From Cladopsammia gracilis (lineage: Eukaryota; Cnidaria; Anthozoa; Scleractinia; Dendrophylliidae), in assembly GCA_022457155.1 (NCBI GenBank), contig JAJGOT010000090.1, positions 1,547,001-1,611,000 on the forward strand: a DNA stretch of 64,000 nucleotides, written 5' to 3'. A model generated the notes under the pieces. The model was not told the origin of the DNA and did not search any database. It saw nothing but the letters and a program-made list of their open reading frames with translations. The stretch's first letter is position 1. Every line of letters begins with the position of its first letter. The translations under genes were made by a program, and so were the position numbers. Shown one piece after another: positions 22,544 to 34,532 of this stretch.

Positions 22544-23096
22544 TATCAATCTCTTTATCTTGTCTGGGTGTTAAATTTCTTTGTCAAAGTGTCATGGTGT
22601 CAAAGTGTCAAAAATACCAAACGTGGTTTACAGCGTTAATTTAAATAGTGGAACTCATTCGCAAGCTGTTTAACCAAGATTCTGGCAAGGGACTTAGAGG
22701 CATGATGACGAAATAAATAACTAATTAAATAACTTTGCTAATCAACAAAGGAGTGGATACTCCACTTGAACCCTCTCGTTTCTAAAGTGCTCTTGAACAG
22801 GTATATGTGATCACGTGATGTGGTTATGCATCATACGTTGGATAAGAAAAGAAGGAGGCTTTTTATTTAAGTAAGCAATAAGAAATGTTCCAAAATCAAT
22901 TGATATCCTAAATGTCAAGTGACTGGGTTTTTAATTACGAAAGCACGTTCTTTCTTGTGATTGGATAGAGTGAATTATGGGTGTTACAAACTGGCTCATG
23001 ATATTGAGCACACAGAAAGCTAAAGCCCCATTCACTCTGGACACTGACTACAGCGAGTGGCAAGCCGGGCTTTCGACTAACTAAACATTCTCCATC

Positions 23097-25334
23097 ATGG
23101 TATGTTATTATTAAACGCATCCAAAACTGATGCTCGTTTGTAACTTTTCAGCAACTCAGTCCTATTTCTTGTGTGTTTCAATCCAACAGAGCGTGATCTC
23201 AACACACATGTTGAATAAGGTACACATGGAAGGCAATGTCAACGGACACTCCTTCACGATTGAAGGAGAAGGAGAAGGCAAACCGTACGAGTAAGTAAAT
23301 GTTGCAAAACCCACACAGACATTCTTAGACACGATGCATCCCTCCGATTGTCCTTTATCTTTTAGTTTTCTGCACCCGAATCAGTAGGCACACCTGTAGG
23401 TGGTGCTGTTTTTTACTCTCGCGCGCCAGGCAAAAACAAGTCATCCTTTTGTCTCGTTTGCTTTTCAAAGTTCAGGGTTAGATCAAGGGTTAGGGTTAGG
23501 TTCTCGCTGGCTCTTTGGCTAAGTTTAGTCCTAACTTCCAACACTCAAGTGAGTGTTCTTTATCAAGTCTAGACAGTGTTCCTTTTTTTTGGCGGTAAAG
23601 CGAGTCATGTTGTATAGTTAAATGGCTCCCAAATTGACCTCAGTAATCGCTCTAATCATGTAGTGTCTGTACAATGTGTCATTAATGGCACAAGGGTACG
23701 GTGACACAAGTACAATCTATGGCTCACCATTACATTTATTAATCTCTTTTCTTGTTGGTTTTAAGGGGATACCAAATGAGGAACCTAACAGTGAAAAAAG
23801 GTGCACCTCTGCCATTCGCGTTTGATATCCTGACAGCAGCATTTCACTACGGCAACAGGGTGTTCACAAAATACCCTTCAGAGATACCAGACTATTTCAA
23901 GCAGTGTTTTCCTGATGGAATGACGTGGGAAAGGAGCATGATCTTTGAAGACGGAGGCGTGTGTACAGTAAACTGCAACATAAGGTCAGCGAGAATTTAA
24001 GAGCTGGTCACAATCAGTTAGTAATCAGACAGAATTCTTTTCATCAAATTAGACAAATGCCTTTTAGCGGTGAGTTAACCATGTTTGTTTCTGCCCTTCA
24101 ACAATTTGCTTCAACAATCATTAGAGGCGAACCGTTACACTTTCGAAGGGGGAGGGGGGGGGGGGGGGGAGGGGAGGGAGGGAGGGGTGGGTGGGTTGTC
24201 GGTTGCGCTTTTTATTATCTCCCTGATTCTCGTAATTTTTTCATTTATCTGTGTCGCTGCAGGAATTTTTTAAAAAATAAAAACGAACCTTACATTGGGC
24301 TATGGCTGTTGTTGCGTGATACGTTTTGCTAGGAGATGGCTTTCACGATAATTGTTTTTCAAAAGCACTTCACCCCTTCCTCAGAAATCTATAATGGTTT
24401 TCTTTAATGTAATCCGTTTTAATCGTCTTCGAAATTAAGGCATCCCTACTGTATTTGCAACGCAAACTGTATGTAGAACTGTTCCAGCATTATTTGACTT
24501 ATCTCTTTATCAACAGTTTGGAAAAGAACTGCTTTTTTCACGACATTAAATTCAATGGTGTGAACTTCCCCAGCGATGGTCCTGTTATGAAGAAGGCAAC
24601 GCAAGGATGGGAACCTTCCACTGAGAAAATGTATGCAAGTGATGGAGTTCTGAAAGGTGCTGTCACAATGGCTCTCAAAGTTGGAAATGGGCATTACATG
24701 TGCGACTATAAAACCACATACAAGTGAGCAACAAATCTGTGATATTATTAAGCTGTGATACTGCTTCTTAGAATGAAGTGTCCAACAAAATTTTCTCCGT
24801 AGAAAATTCGACATGTGTTGTCATAATCTGTGAACGAAAATATCGTTAAACATTGTTTAATGTCAAGTAGCGGCTCATTATACCGTATAAAATCACAGCT
24901 GACAAGCACCTATTTCAGCCTGATATAGGGTGCTTACTTGATGGACACCAGCACAGGACGATTAGAGTTTTTGCATCTGTAGTTGCCGTCCAGAGCAATA
25001 AATGATCTCATATAACATTTTTAACTTCATTTTTTCAATCAGTGACCTTTTTATCGCATCAGAAATATCAATTTTTGGCAATCCTTTTCTACCCTCTCTC
25101 GACTCGTTTATTTTTTATACTTGTGTCCATATCTACCTCACTTTCATCAGCTGAGAAATTGAATGTTATCCTTTATTCTTTTGCAGAGCGAACAACCGTA
25201 GTGTGGTCAAGCTACCAGGCTATCACTTTATCGACCATCGCATTGAGATAACGAAGCATGACAAAGATCACAACAAAGTGGAGCTGCAGTCGATAGCGAT
25301 TGCACGTAACTCTTCGGTGCCTCAACTTAAGTAA
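23097..25334 (+). CDS. GFP-like fluorescent/chromoprotein, His-Tyr-Gly type (copy 3)
   Basis: Exons 23097-23099, 23190-23290, 23766-23984, 24517-24723 and 25187-25334 join in frame to 225 aa. The structure is identical to copy 1, including the ATG-only first coding exon. Against copy 1 I see two amino-acid changes: Met88 becomes Thr (TWERS) and Val115 becomes Phe (NCFFHD). The chromophore is His62-Tyr63-Gly64 and the catalytic Arg91 is present. Ser again stands at the catalytic Glu position 212 (TCG, 25290-25292). All splice sites are GT-AG. The G-rich run in intron 3 (about 24,147-24,190) differs in length from copy 1. The product is expected to be a cytosolic pigment; its colour cannot be read from sequence with confidence, given the missing Glu. 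Confidence 0.9.
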
Positions 25335-25993
25335 AAGGCAAAGTGAAAAGCAAAGCAAAAAGAAGAGAAAATACAGTTTCACATTTTTTTTCTTTCTATA
25401 AAATCAGTATAGTCTTAAAACATTGAATTTACGGAGTTTGACGTAGATAATTTGTTAGGGATTTGTTACCATATTAAAATGGAAAAGGAGAGCAAGAAAG
25501 TTTCCTATTTTGTTCTTTCTGTAAAATTAGTATAGTCTGAAAACATTTTAACGGATTTTAGCTTAGACAATTTGATTTGGATTTGTTCCACATTCAACTG
25601 TTACTTGTTTTTTCAAAAAAATGGTTCTCCTAAGGTGAACAAGAAAGTCTTTGTTATGGAAACAGTTTACTACTTTTAGAGAAATTTGACTTCTACGTTT
25701 TGTTAGGGGCTCGTTTCTACGTTTTCTATTTGTTCATTTTTCTGAAAATAGTTTACATAGCGTTTTGTTACCTTGTTCAGATTATGCCGGTCTTTCTTGA
25801 GACTTGAACTTCTGCTGAGCTTGTGTGATTATAAATGATTGTTCAACTATTACTGATTGCGATATTTTGCAGCTTTGGATGTAAACCTTGTATTATGTTA
25901 ACACATGAGAAACTTTAGTGATTATTAAACTTATGGTAGAACCAATTTTGGTGAATGTCCTTTATCATCCGGTTGACCACAAGTGTCAACGAG

Positions 25994-26712
25994 TAGGCCT
26001 AGACAGATTCTGCTCGGCAACTTTTGAGAAACGTTTACGATTTTGAGCAACTTTTTCGATTCTGTGCAACTTATCGGAGAGTGAGAAACTTCCCAGCATC
26101 TTTACTAAAAGTTCGCTTTTTTTTGGCATATTTTCACTATCTTTTAATCAAATTCATAAGTAATTGATATTTTAACACGTTTTCTTTTTGGGATTTTTCT
26201 AGAAAATCTCTGGTTTTTTGATCGGTTGGGTATCATGTGCTGATAGATTTCAAATATGGATCAGTGCTGGATGTGACTCCAATTCCAGAATGGGTATCTT
26301 GTGTTAATATTCCTGGGTATCCTGTGATTAGATCAGCTACAAAACCTTTTTCCATTCTATTGTTAAAACTTCATATTACCATTAATTTGCATACATTGAA
26401 ATAATAGAACGGATGAATTTGAAGGAGGGTCAAATACTCAAATTTGACCGCAACATGTATTATTTGCTATGTTAGCAGCATGTCTCTTGTCTGTTAGGCC
26501 ATGTTTTGTAATTCATTGAGGTCACTTTACGATTAAGAAATTTATAAACAAAGAAGGAGTTACAGTATATAATTAGAGTGATAATGTCAGCAAGCAACTC
26601 AGTTAAATTTTTAATGCAACTTTCTCGATTTTAAGCAACTTTTGAGCAATTTTTGGGTATATTTTTGAGCACCTTTTTCAGACAATATTTGAGCAGAATC
26701 TGTCTTACCCTA
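25994..26712. mobile_element. hAT-like non-autonomous element, block B
   Basis: Duplicate of 4,486-5,201 with the same 8-bp flank TCAACGAG (25,986-25,993 and 26,713-26,720). Its presence in both blocks dates the insertion before the segmental duplication. Confidence 0.85.
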
Positions 26713-27497
26713 TCAACGAGTTTGTTCACAGGCTTACCATGCTCTATTTCAAGGGTGTCCTGTGCGTATATAATGACCATTTCCTTATTGGCTATCAAAA
26801 GTAGCCTAACTAATTTAAAGTAAACGTTGCAAAACCCACACAGACATTCTTAGACACGATGCATCGCTCCGATTGTCCTTTATCCTTTAGTTTTCTGCAC
26901 CCGAATTAGTAGGCAATCAGGTGGGTGCTGTTTTTCACTCTCGCAGGCAAAAACAAGTCATCCTTTTGTCTCGTTTGCTTTTCAAAGTTCAGGGTTAGAT
27001 CAAGGGACAGGGTTAGGTTCTCGCTGGCTCTTTGGCTAAGTTTTGTCCTAACTCCCAACACTCAAGTGAGTGTTCTTTATCAAGTCTAGACAGTGTTCCT
27101 TTTTTTGGCGGTAAAGCGGAGTCACGTTGTATAGTTAAATGGCTTCCAAATTGACCTCAGTAATCGCTCTAATCACGTTGCAAAACGAAAAGACATTCTT
27201 AGACACGATGCATCGCTCCGATTGTCCTTTACACGTTTATCCTTTACTTTCTGCACCCGAGTCAGTAGGCGGACAGGTGGGTGCTGTTTTTCACTCTCTC
27301 TTCCCACCACTATAACCTCGCGTTTTGCAATTCCCCGCGAAAACACTCGCGGTTTTGCAGGCTAGTGCAGGCAAATGTCATCATCTTTGTCTCGTTTGCT
27401 TTTCAAAGTTCAGGGTTACACTCAAGTGAGCGTTATTTATCAAGTCTAGACAGTGTTCCTTTTTATGGCGGTAAAGCGAGTCACGTTGTATAGTTAA

Positions 27498-28216
27498 GGT
27501 AACAGTGTACCTTCAGATCGAAAATTTATTGAAAATTTTTTTTTGGCGTTAAAATAAAGTTTACAGAATGAACTTTCATCCAAAAAAAAAGTATCGAAAA
27601 ATAGTGAAAATTGACGGAGAAATGACGGTACAACTTTTGTGGGCGGAGTTTGTTTATTAAGCGATATGTTTTTTTAAGCGCCGTTTTCTCAAAGTTAATT
27701 TTTCGCTTGTTGGGGACACTTTGAAGAGCTACAACTCAAAGGGAATTTGTTCGATTTTCCTCAAATTTGGACAGAAGCTAGGCTAACATATAATCAACAA
27801 AAAAGTGTCGGCGAATTTCTTAATTCCGAAAACTTTTTCGTCAAGAGGCATTTCCGTGCGATCATTCCAATTTTTTTTCTCCACTTTTCGAAAATATTCT
27901 GTAACTTTTCACTGCAACTGAATATGGAAAATCGCCGACACGTTTTTTTAGCGCTTCGTGTCCGGAAACCCGAGAACAAATCAAATTAGCGAAATATAAT
28001 AATCGCTTTGAGTTATAGCGTTTTAAAGCTGATTCGGACGTTCGAATTTAGACGTCGTAAAAAATTCGACAATTCATTTTATTACCAAATGGTTTCCATA
28101 TTTAGATAGCCAGCTCTATAAGCTTTAATTTGATATCTGGGTTTAGGTATATTGAGTGTAATCTTAAGACGCTAGAGCTGTTATACTGGAGACACCCCCG
28201 AAGGTACACTGTAACC
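27498..28216. mobile_element. piggyBac-like non-autonomous element (TTAA)
   Basis: The ends GGTAACAGTGTACCTTC and GAAGGTACACTGTAACC are near-perfect inverted repeats. TTAA flanks both sides (27,494-27,497 and 28,217-28,220). Block A has one TTAA at the same place (about 5,982). The element lies between the intron 2 remnant and the Glu-Tyr-Gly exon 3. Confidence 0.88.
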
Positions 28217-28369
28217 TTAAATGGCTTCCAAAATTGTCGTCAGTAATCGCTCTAATCATGTAGTGTCTGTACAATGTGTCATTAATGGCAAAAGGGTACA
28301 AGTGATACAAGTACCTGAATCTATGGCTCACCATTACATTTATTAATCTCTTTTCTTGTTGGTTTTAAG

Positions 28370-29927
28370 GGGATACCACTTGAGGATCCTTGAAGTGAAA
28401 AAAGGTGCACCTCTGCCATTTGCGTTTGATATCCTGACAGCCGCATTTGAATACGGCAACAGGGTGTTCACAAAATACCCTTCAGAGATACCAGACTATT
28501 TCAAGCAGTGTTTTCCTGATGGAATGACGTGGGAAAGAAGCATGATCTTTGAAGACGGAGGCGTGTGTACAGTGAACTGCAACATAAGGTTAGGGAGAAT
28601 TTAAGAGCTGGTCACAATCAGTTAGTAATTAGACAGAATCCTTTTCATCAAATTAGACTAATGTCTCTTAGCGGTGAGTTAACCATCTATCTTTCGGTCC
28701 TTCAACAATTTGCTTCCACAATCATTAGAGGCGAACCATTAGACTTTCGAAAGTTGGGGGGGGGGGGGGGGGGGGGGGGGTTTGTCGGTTGCGCCTTTTA
28801 TTGTCCATTCTCGTAATTTTGTCATTTACCTGTGTCACTGCAGGAATTTTGAAAAAATTAAAACCAAGCTCACATTGGGCTATGACAGTTGTTGCGTGAT
28901 ACTTTTTGCTAGAGAGATGGCTTGCACGATAATTTTTTTTCAATGTCACTTCACCCCTTCCTCAGAAATGTAATGGTTGCCCTGAATGTAATCCGTTTTA
29001 ATCGTCTTCGAAATTAAGGCATCCCTACTGCAGTTGCAGCGCAAACTGTATGTAGAACTGTTCCAGCATTATTTGACTTATCTCTTTATCAACAGTTTGG
29101 AAAAGAACTGCTTTGTTCACGACGTTAAATTTAATGGTGTGAACTTCCCCAGCGATGGTCCTGTTATGAAGAAGGCAACACAAGGCTGGGAACCTTCCAC
29201 TGAGAAAATGTATGCAAGTGATGGAGTCCTGAAAGGTGCTGTCACAATGGCTCTCAAAGTTGGAAATGGGCATTACATGTGCGACTATAAAACCACATAC
29301 AAGTAAGTCATTAAGCCTGATGAGCAACAAATCTGTGATATTCCCAAGCCGTAATATTGCATCTAATAACGAGTGTCCAACAGCATTTCCTTTGTAGAAA
29401 ATTCGGCATTTGTATTTCTAATCTGTGAACCAAAATATTGATAAAACATTGTTTACTATCAAGTTGTGACCACCGGTGGCTCATTATACCGTATAAAATC
29501 ACAGCTTCCACGATGGACACCAGCGCGAGACACTGGAATGTTTGCATCTGTGGTTACAGTCCATAGCAATAAGTGATGTGATATAACATTTTAAGCCCTC
29601 TTTCTATCAGTGACCCTTATTAGTTCAAAACATTTTAACTGTTTTTGTCACATAAAAAATCTTAATTTTTGGCAATCCTTTTCTTCCTTCTCTCAACTCG
29701 TGTATTTGTTTATACTTGTGTCCACACTGATCTACCTCACTTTCATCTGATAAATTTAATGTTATCTTTCGTTCTTTTGCAGAGCAAAGAAACGTAGTGT
29801 CAAGCCACCAGGCTATCACTTCATCGACCATCGCATTGAGATAACGAAGCATGACAAAGATCATAACAAAGTGGAGCTGCAGGAGATAGCGATTGCACGT
29901 AACTCTCCGTTGCCTCAACTTAAGTAA
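28370..29927 (+). CDS. GFP-like exons 3-5, Glu-Tyr-Gly type, without own exons 1-2 (copy 4)
   Basis: Exons 28370-28588, 29096-29302 and 29783-29927 are fully open, with GT-AG sites and a normal stop (QLK, TAA 29925-29927). They encode the barrel from [17 protein letters not shown] through chromophore Glu-Tyr-Gly, WERS with the catalytic Arg, and the C-terminal [10 protein letters not shown] with the catalytic Glu (GAG, 29883-29885). No sequence resembling the N-terminal exon ([10 protein letters not shown]) exists between 25,334 and 28,370. The exon phases match exon 2 of copy 3: joining exons 1-2 at 23,097-23,290 to these exons would give an in-frame 224-aa protein. So this is either a 5'-truncated relic or an alternative 3' cassette served by the upstream promoter. 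Purifying selection is suggested only weakly, by the absence of breaks. Confidence 0.65.
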
Positions 29928-30917
29928 AATCTTGAAAGGCAAAGCAAAAAGGAGAGAAAATGTAGCTTCCCATTTTTTCTTTCTATAAAATTAATAGTAT
30001 AATTGGCTTAAAACATTGAATTTACAGAGTTTGACGTAGATAATTTGTTAGGGATTTGTTTCCATTTTAAAATGTAAAAGGAGAGAAAAGAAAGTTTCCC
30101 ATTTTTTCTCTTTCTGTAAAATTAGTGTAGTTTGAAAACAGGTTTAACGGATTTCAGCTTAGACAATTTGATTGGTATTTGTTTCCACATTAAATTGTTA
30201 CTTGTTTTTTTTCTTTTTTTTTTTCTTCAAAAAAAAAAATGGTTCTCCTAAGGTGAACAAGAAAGGTTTTGTTATAGAAATAGTTTATACTGCTTTTAGA
30301 GAAATTTGACTTCTACAATTTGTTAGGGGTTCTTTTCTACGTTTTGTATTTGTTCTTTTTTCTGAAAATAGCTTACATAGCATTTTTGTTACCTTGTTCA
30401 GATAATGCCGGTCCTTCTTAAGACTTGAACTTCTGCTGAGCTTGTGTGATTATAAATGATTGTTCAACTATAACTGATGGCGTTTTTTTTGTAGATTTGC
30501 ATGTGAACCCTGTATTATGTTAACACATGAGAAACTTATGGTAGAACCAATTTTGGTTAATGTCCTTTATCATCCGGTTGACCCCAAGTCTCAACGAGTT
30601 TGTTCACAGGTTTACCATCCTCTATTTGAGTGGTGTCCTGTGCTTATATGAATTTTGCGTGACTATGCACTTGGGACTCACGGGGGGTGAAAACTCTAAC
30701 AAACGCTGTTTGAGCAATACTGCGTGTAACTGAAAGTTGTCCCGAAAATTTGGAATATCTTCCCGATTTTTTCGGAGACATTCTTGCAAAAATTTCAAAC
30801 TTCCCGAAATTTTAACAACATTATCTCATAAAAAGGGTTGTTGTTGTTCATCGTGGTGAACACACTAGTAAAGAAGTATTTTTCGTTTGTCTCACGATGT
30901 AGTCACTTCCGATGTGG

Positions 30918-30961
30918 ATCGCGACGTTTCGACTGCATACTGCTAGTCTTCTTCAGGCGAT
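30918..30961 (-). ncRNA. Hammerhead-ribozyme-like motif in Penelope 3' region
   Basis: On the minus strand: ATCGC, then CTGAAGA (fits CUGANGA), then a stem-loop closed by GAC/GTC, then GAAAC, GTC and GCGAT. The outer ATCGC and GCGAT pair as stem I. Penelope-like elements are known to carry minimal hammerheads with very short stem III. The first stem II base pair is not formed here, so activity is doubtful. Confidence 0.45.
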
Positions 30962-30985
30962 GGGGTCGACTGGTTACGCGTCACC

Positions 30986-31109
30986 TTATGAAGCACGATG
31001 CTCTGCTGTGATTGGTTGGTTTTCAACAGCTGTGACTGGCGCATTTTGATCCTCGTTGTTTCGGCGAATTGTTCCCTCGGCGGTCCGTAGTCGTACGGCT
31101 CTCCTGTTG

Positions 31110-31162
<53 letters not shown>

Positions 31163-31423
31163 CCAGTTGATGTTGTTAGGGTTAAGTCTTATATGGATCG
31201 CCTCTTTGACCCTGCGTGTGTACCAATGAGGATCACGATCAATAAACTTTACTTCATTCCAAAGCGGGTGGTGTCCGGTGTTGTTGGCGTGCTCTGAAAC
31301 GGCGGAGGTCTGGGTACGGGCGAATCGGATGTCTCGGTCATGCTCTTTTATTCTGTCTTGCATAGGTCTTCCAGTCTCGCCGATATAAACTTTACCGCAT
31401 TCACAGGGAATTCTGTAAACCAC
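30986..31423 (-). pseudogene. GIY-YIG endonuclease domain of Penelope-like element
   Basis: The frame reads YRIPCECGKVYIGETGRPMQ followed by DRIKEHDRDIR, with the GIY-YIG hallmark (here VYIGETGR) and a conserved Arg and His downstream, then KFIDRDPHWYTRRVKEAIHI. In Penelope-like elements this domain follows the reverse transcriptase and nicks target DNA. The domain is intact as a frame, but the upstream reverse transcriptase is in a different frame and truncated. It is therefore a fragment. Confidence 0.85.
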
Positions 31424-32090
31424 GCCATCTTGTTTAGTCGGGTCAACAGCGTCTTTAGGCCGTACTAGGTGTGATCTAAGTGTAGTCTCCGACTTGAAAA
31501 CAGCGCGTACGCCTTGTTGTTGTAGGCAGCGGCGAAGTTGTTCGGACAGACCTTTGACAAAACCGCAGTAGACTTGAACTCGGTCGTGGGCTCAGCACTG
31601 GTGTTGGGTTTTCTGGTCTTGGTAAGTTTCTGCAAGAAAGAAAAAGGATAACCATTAGAAACAAGAACAGATGACAGATGTTTTTTCTCCTTGGAGATAA
31701 CAGAGGGTTTCGTTACGAGACGTTTGGCGCGCTCGTAAAGACACTTGACAATACCACGTTTTACTGATTGCGGGTGGTGTGAATCATACGCTAAGTATTG
31801 ACACCGCAGTTTCAAGAGAACCCGACGGCCACCTCACCACCAGCGTATACAGGAAGCCCACACACACTGATCAAACGTCGCGATCCACCGTCGGAAGTGA
31901 CTACATCGTGAGACAAACGAAAAATACTTCTTTACTAACATTATCTCATGTTTCCCCGAAAAGTTTTTGAGTATCCCGGCGATTCCCAAAAAAATCTTCA
32001 AATTCCCCGGAAGAATTTTGTTTTTCTCCCGAAACAGGCGTTCTCAGAGTTGTCACCCCCTGTGGGCTCGTAGCAGCTTGTTTACATTAA

Positions 32091-32487
32091 AGGGGCACAC
32101 GCAGATTTTGCTGTGTTTTGGTCAAAATACCCCGGCAAAATACACTAAATATATGACAAAGTACCTTTGCTCAAACATAAAATTGCTTTTAGAACACCAA
32201 GAAGATAATATCAAGTGATTTCTTCAAGGAAGAACAAACCATAATAAGTTTTTCTGCGATTTTTCCACGACTCTTGGGAGGAACTTGAAAAAATTGGCCA
32301 ATTTTTTTCAAGTTGCAATCCATTTCCATCCTGGCCATGGCGTAGCCAAACTAATAACAGATACTAGTTTCTGTGCACTGGTAGAGTATTTGTTAACAAA
32401 ACTGGACCATTATTTTAAGGTTTCCATTGAAACAAAAATGATTTTTGGTTTTTCAAAGTGATGCTAAAAATAGGTGAAAGTGTCCCT
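32091..32487. mobile_element. piggyBac-like MITE (TTAA), 397 bp
   Basis: Ends AGGGGCACAC and GTGTCCCT; TTAA at 32,087-32,090 and 32,488-32,491. Block A has the empty site ACATTAAACCATG near 8,945. Confidence 0.88.
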
Positions 32488-32599
32488 TTAAACCATGTTC
32501 ATCATTCTCTGGCCTTCAAGTCAAAGCGACAAACAGATGGTTTCATCGTCCTTACAATGTAATAACTTACTCGGTAAACAATTAGTGTGCAATTTACTT

Positions 32600-32877
32600 A
32601 ATTTAGCCGCGTTCACAGCCAGCCGTTCGAAATTTGTCTTCAGCCGTTTAATAAGCCGTTCATCGCGATCCGTTCCAAATAATTCTTTAGCCATTCTGCC
32701 GTTCACAGTCAACCGTTCGAAATAATTATTTGCCGTTCAGGCGTTCACAGTCAGCCGTTCGAAATTTTTCTTACGCCTTTTAGCTGTTCAACTTTATCCG
32801 TTCAAATTTTTTCTTCAGCCGTTTAGCCATTTTGAACGGCTCGGCTACCCGTTTTTCATTCGTTTATAGTAGCCGTG
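32600..32877. repeat. Degenerate GCCGTTC tandem repeat, block B
   Basis: Counterpart of 9,059-9,331; closes the duplicated block. Confidence 0.75.
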
Positions 32878-32879
32878 TT

Positions 32880-33293
32880 TAGTTAAACGGCCAAACGGGC
32901 TGAAATTCTCCATGTTTCAGCCCGGGCTGAGTGAATTTGGGCATGCGCAGTCGATCTTCGACGCCATTTTGATTCTCGTTATCAATCTTCCCGCGCAATT
33001 TCAAACTTGGCGCCAGGGCTGAAATCTCGGTAGATTCTGCATGTACCGGTCACTTATTACGTAAAACAAAAGGGACAAAGAACGACAATAATACAATTGC
33101 AAAACAAGACCAAAAATACAATACCTCACAAACAATAGAAGACAATGAGTGGTTCATGGATACCGGTACATGCAGAAAGACCCGAAATCTCAGCCCGGGC
33201 TGACATTTGTCATGTAATCACAACGAAATTTCAGCCTAGTTGACCGGGCTGAAATCTCAGCCCGGGCTGAAATTCGCCATGTAATCGGTCCCT
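32880..33293. repeat. Inverted-repeat element with CAGCCCGGGCTG palindromes
   Basis: Several copies of the 12-bp palindrome sit with GAAATTC.CCATGT motifs in both orientations. The right end reads CCATGTAATCGGTCCCT. It is probably a MITE; the left end is not clear. Confidence 0.5.
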
Positions 33294-33437
33294 AAAAGCC
33301 TCTCTGTATTAAACGCTTTGTCATCAAATGCTTATCGATTTTTTAAAATAAAAGCATTGTCATAAAACTTCGCATGCCACTCTAAACGATCAGCCTTGAT
33401 CGCTAAAAATATCGGCGTTCCTTCCTGAACACCCTAA

Positions 33438-34532
33438 GGGATGCACCATTAGAAATGTGAAGGGGGGCGGGGGAGTAGGATTTTTTGGAACGGCATGTTA
33501 TTTTTTTCACAACCAGCAGGAGTGCAAGATTTTTTTTTCAACCTTGAAACCCTTGCACGATTTTTTTTTCCAAAATGACTATGCCCTCTTTTGGTCTTGT
33601 TCTACTAGGACCATTTCAACCGCGCAAATGTTTTTTGTTGTAGTGTCCCAACAGAACACGTTTGTATTAACTATTTTTTTTTTATAATAATTGAGATTTT
33701 CTATTGAAATTTGGCGTATGAAAACCCTGTTCAGGGTTCGCAGCCAATCAGAATGGCGAATGACTTTCTCACACGTGGAAAAACTGAGCGTTTCGTCCAG
33801 TCACAAATGTTACGTAATGCAATAGGACACCTAACATGTGCACTGTTAGACATGGACTTTGCCACAGTATGTTGTAATGTCTCTCGCTTGCCGGGATCTC
33901 GCTCGTAAAGCCTGGCTCGTTCGATTTCTGATACGAACCAACTGGTGCGTAAATACCGTACGCCCGCACTGCCCATGAAGTAATCTATATGTTCAAACGT
34001 CCCAACCGAGTTCAGTGGCAGTTGAAACAGCTATAAAGTTAAACAATTATCACCACAGTCTCTTAATTTAATCCTGACTATGGCAGCTATAGAGATCAAG
34101 GGCATCAGAGTTGGTTCAAATTGAAATCTCTATTCAGCCAGTAGAAATTGTTTTTTTATAAAATGAGATGCCTGAAATGCAGTTTGCAGACTGTCCAACC
34201 TTTTAGGCATGAAAAATTGGGATGAAGTAGAATTGAGATGGAGTGGCCGAGCGCCGAAGGCGCGATCCGCTGGGGAAGGTCTGGGGGCATGCCCCCCCGC
34301 CCCAGAAAATTTTGAAATCTTGATGCTCTGAAAGTCCATTTCTAGTGTTCTGAGATGACAATTTCTGTCAAAAATAATATATTTTCACAGTCACATTGGT
34401 TATCCATGCAGGATATTTTTTTCTGGTTTCATTGCAATGCAGGAATTTTTTTTCTTAAATTTGTGTTTTGCAGGATTTTTTTTCGTTTTTGGACTCCTCC
34501 CCCCCCCCTTCATATTTCTAATGGTGCATCCC
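33438..34532. mobile_element. 1.1-kb TIR element upstream of EPHX4-like gene 1
   Basis: Ends GGGATGCACCATTAGAAAT and ATTTCTAATGGTGCATCCC are exact inverted repeats, each followed inward by a G- or C-run. The flanks are TAA on the left and GAA on the right, suggesting a decayed 3-bp Harbinger-type duplication. A GAAGGCGCGA..GGGGGCATGCCCCC motif lies inside. Ends 136 bp before the start codon of the hydrolase gene, so it may form part of its promoter. Confidence 0.65.

Larger units (their letters stand above)
30830..31936 (-). mobile_element. Penelope-like element, 5' truncated and partly inverted
   Basis: An exact 13-bp duplication AACATTATCTCAT flanks the insertion (30,817-30,829 and 31,937-31,949); block A has the site once (about 8,800). 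The minus strand carries the reverse transcriptase end (YLAYDSHHPQSVKRGIVKCL) and a GIY-YIG endonuclease domain. The last ~140 bp are in plus orientation (GHLTTSVYRKPTHTDQ), so the 5' end is inverted. A 63-bp segment at 30,867-30,929 recurs inverted at 31,873-31,936. The 3' end contains CAACAACAACC. Confidence 0.88.
21460..32877 (+). repeat. Segmental duplication, block B
   Basis: Counterpart of 1-9,331 at an offset of 21,459 bases at its left end. It is longer because of three insertions (27,498-28,216; 30,830-31,936; 32,091-32,487). It contains the intact His-Tyr-Gly gene and the open Glu-Tyr-Gly exon set. Confidence 0.92.
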
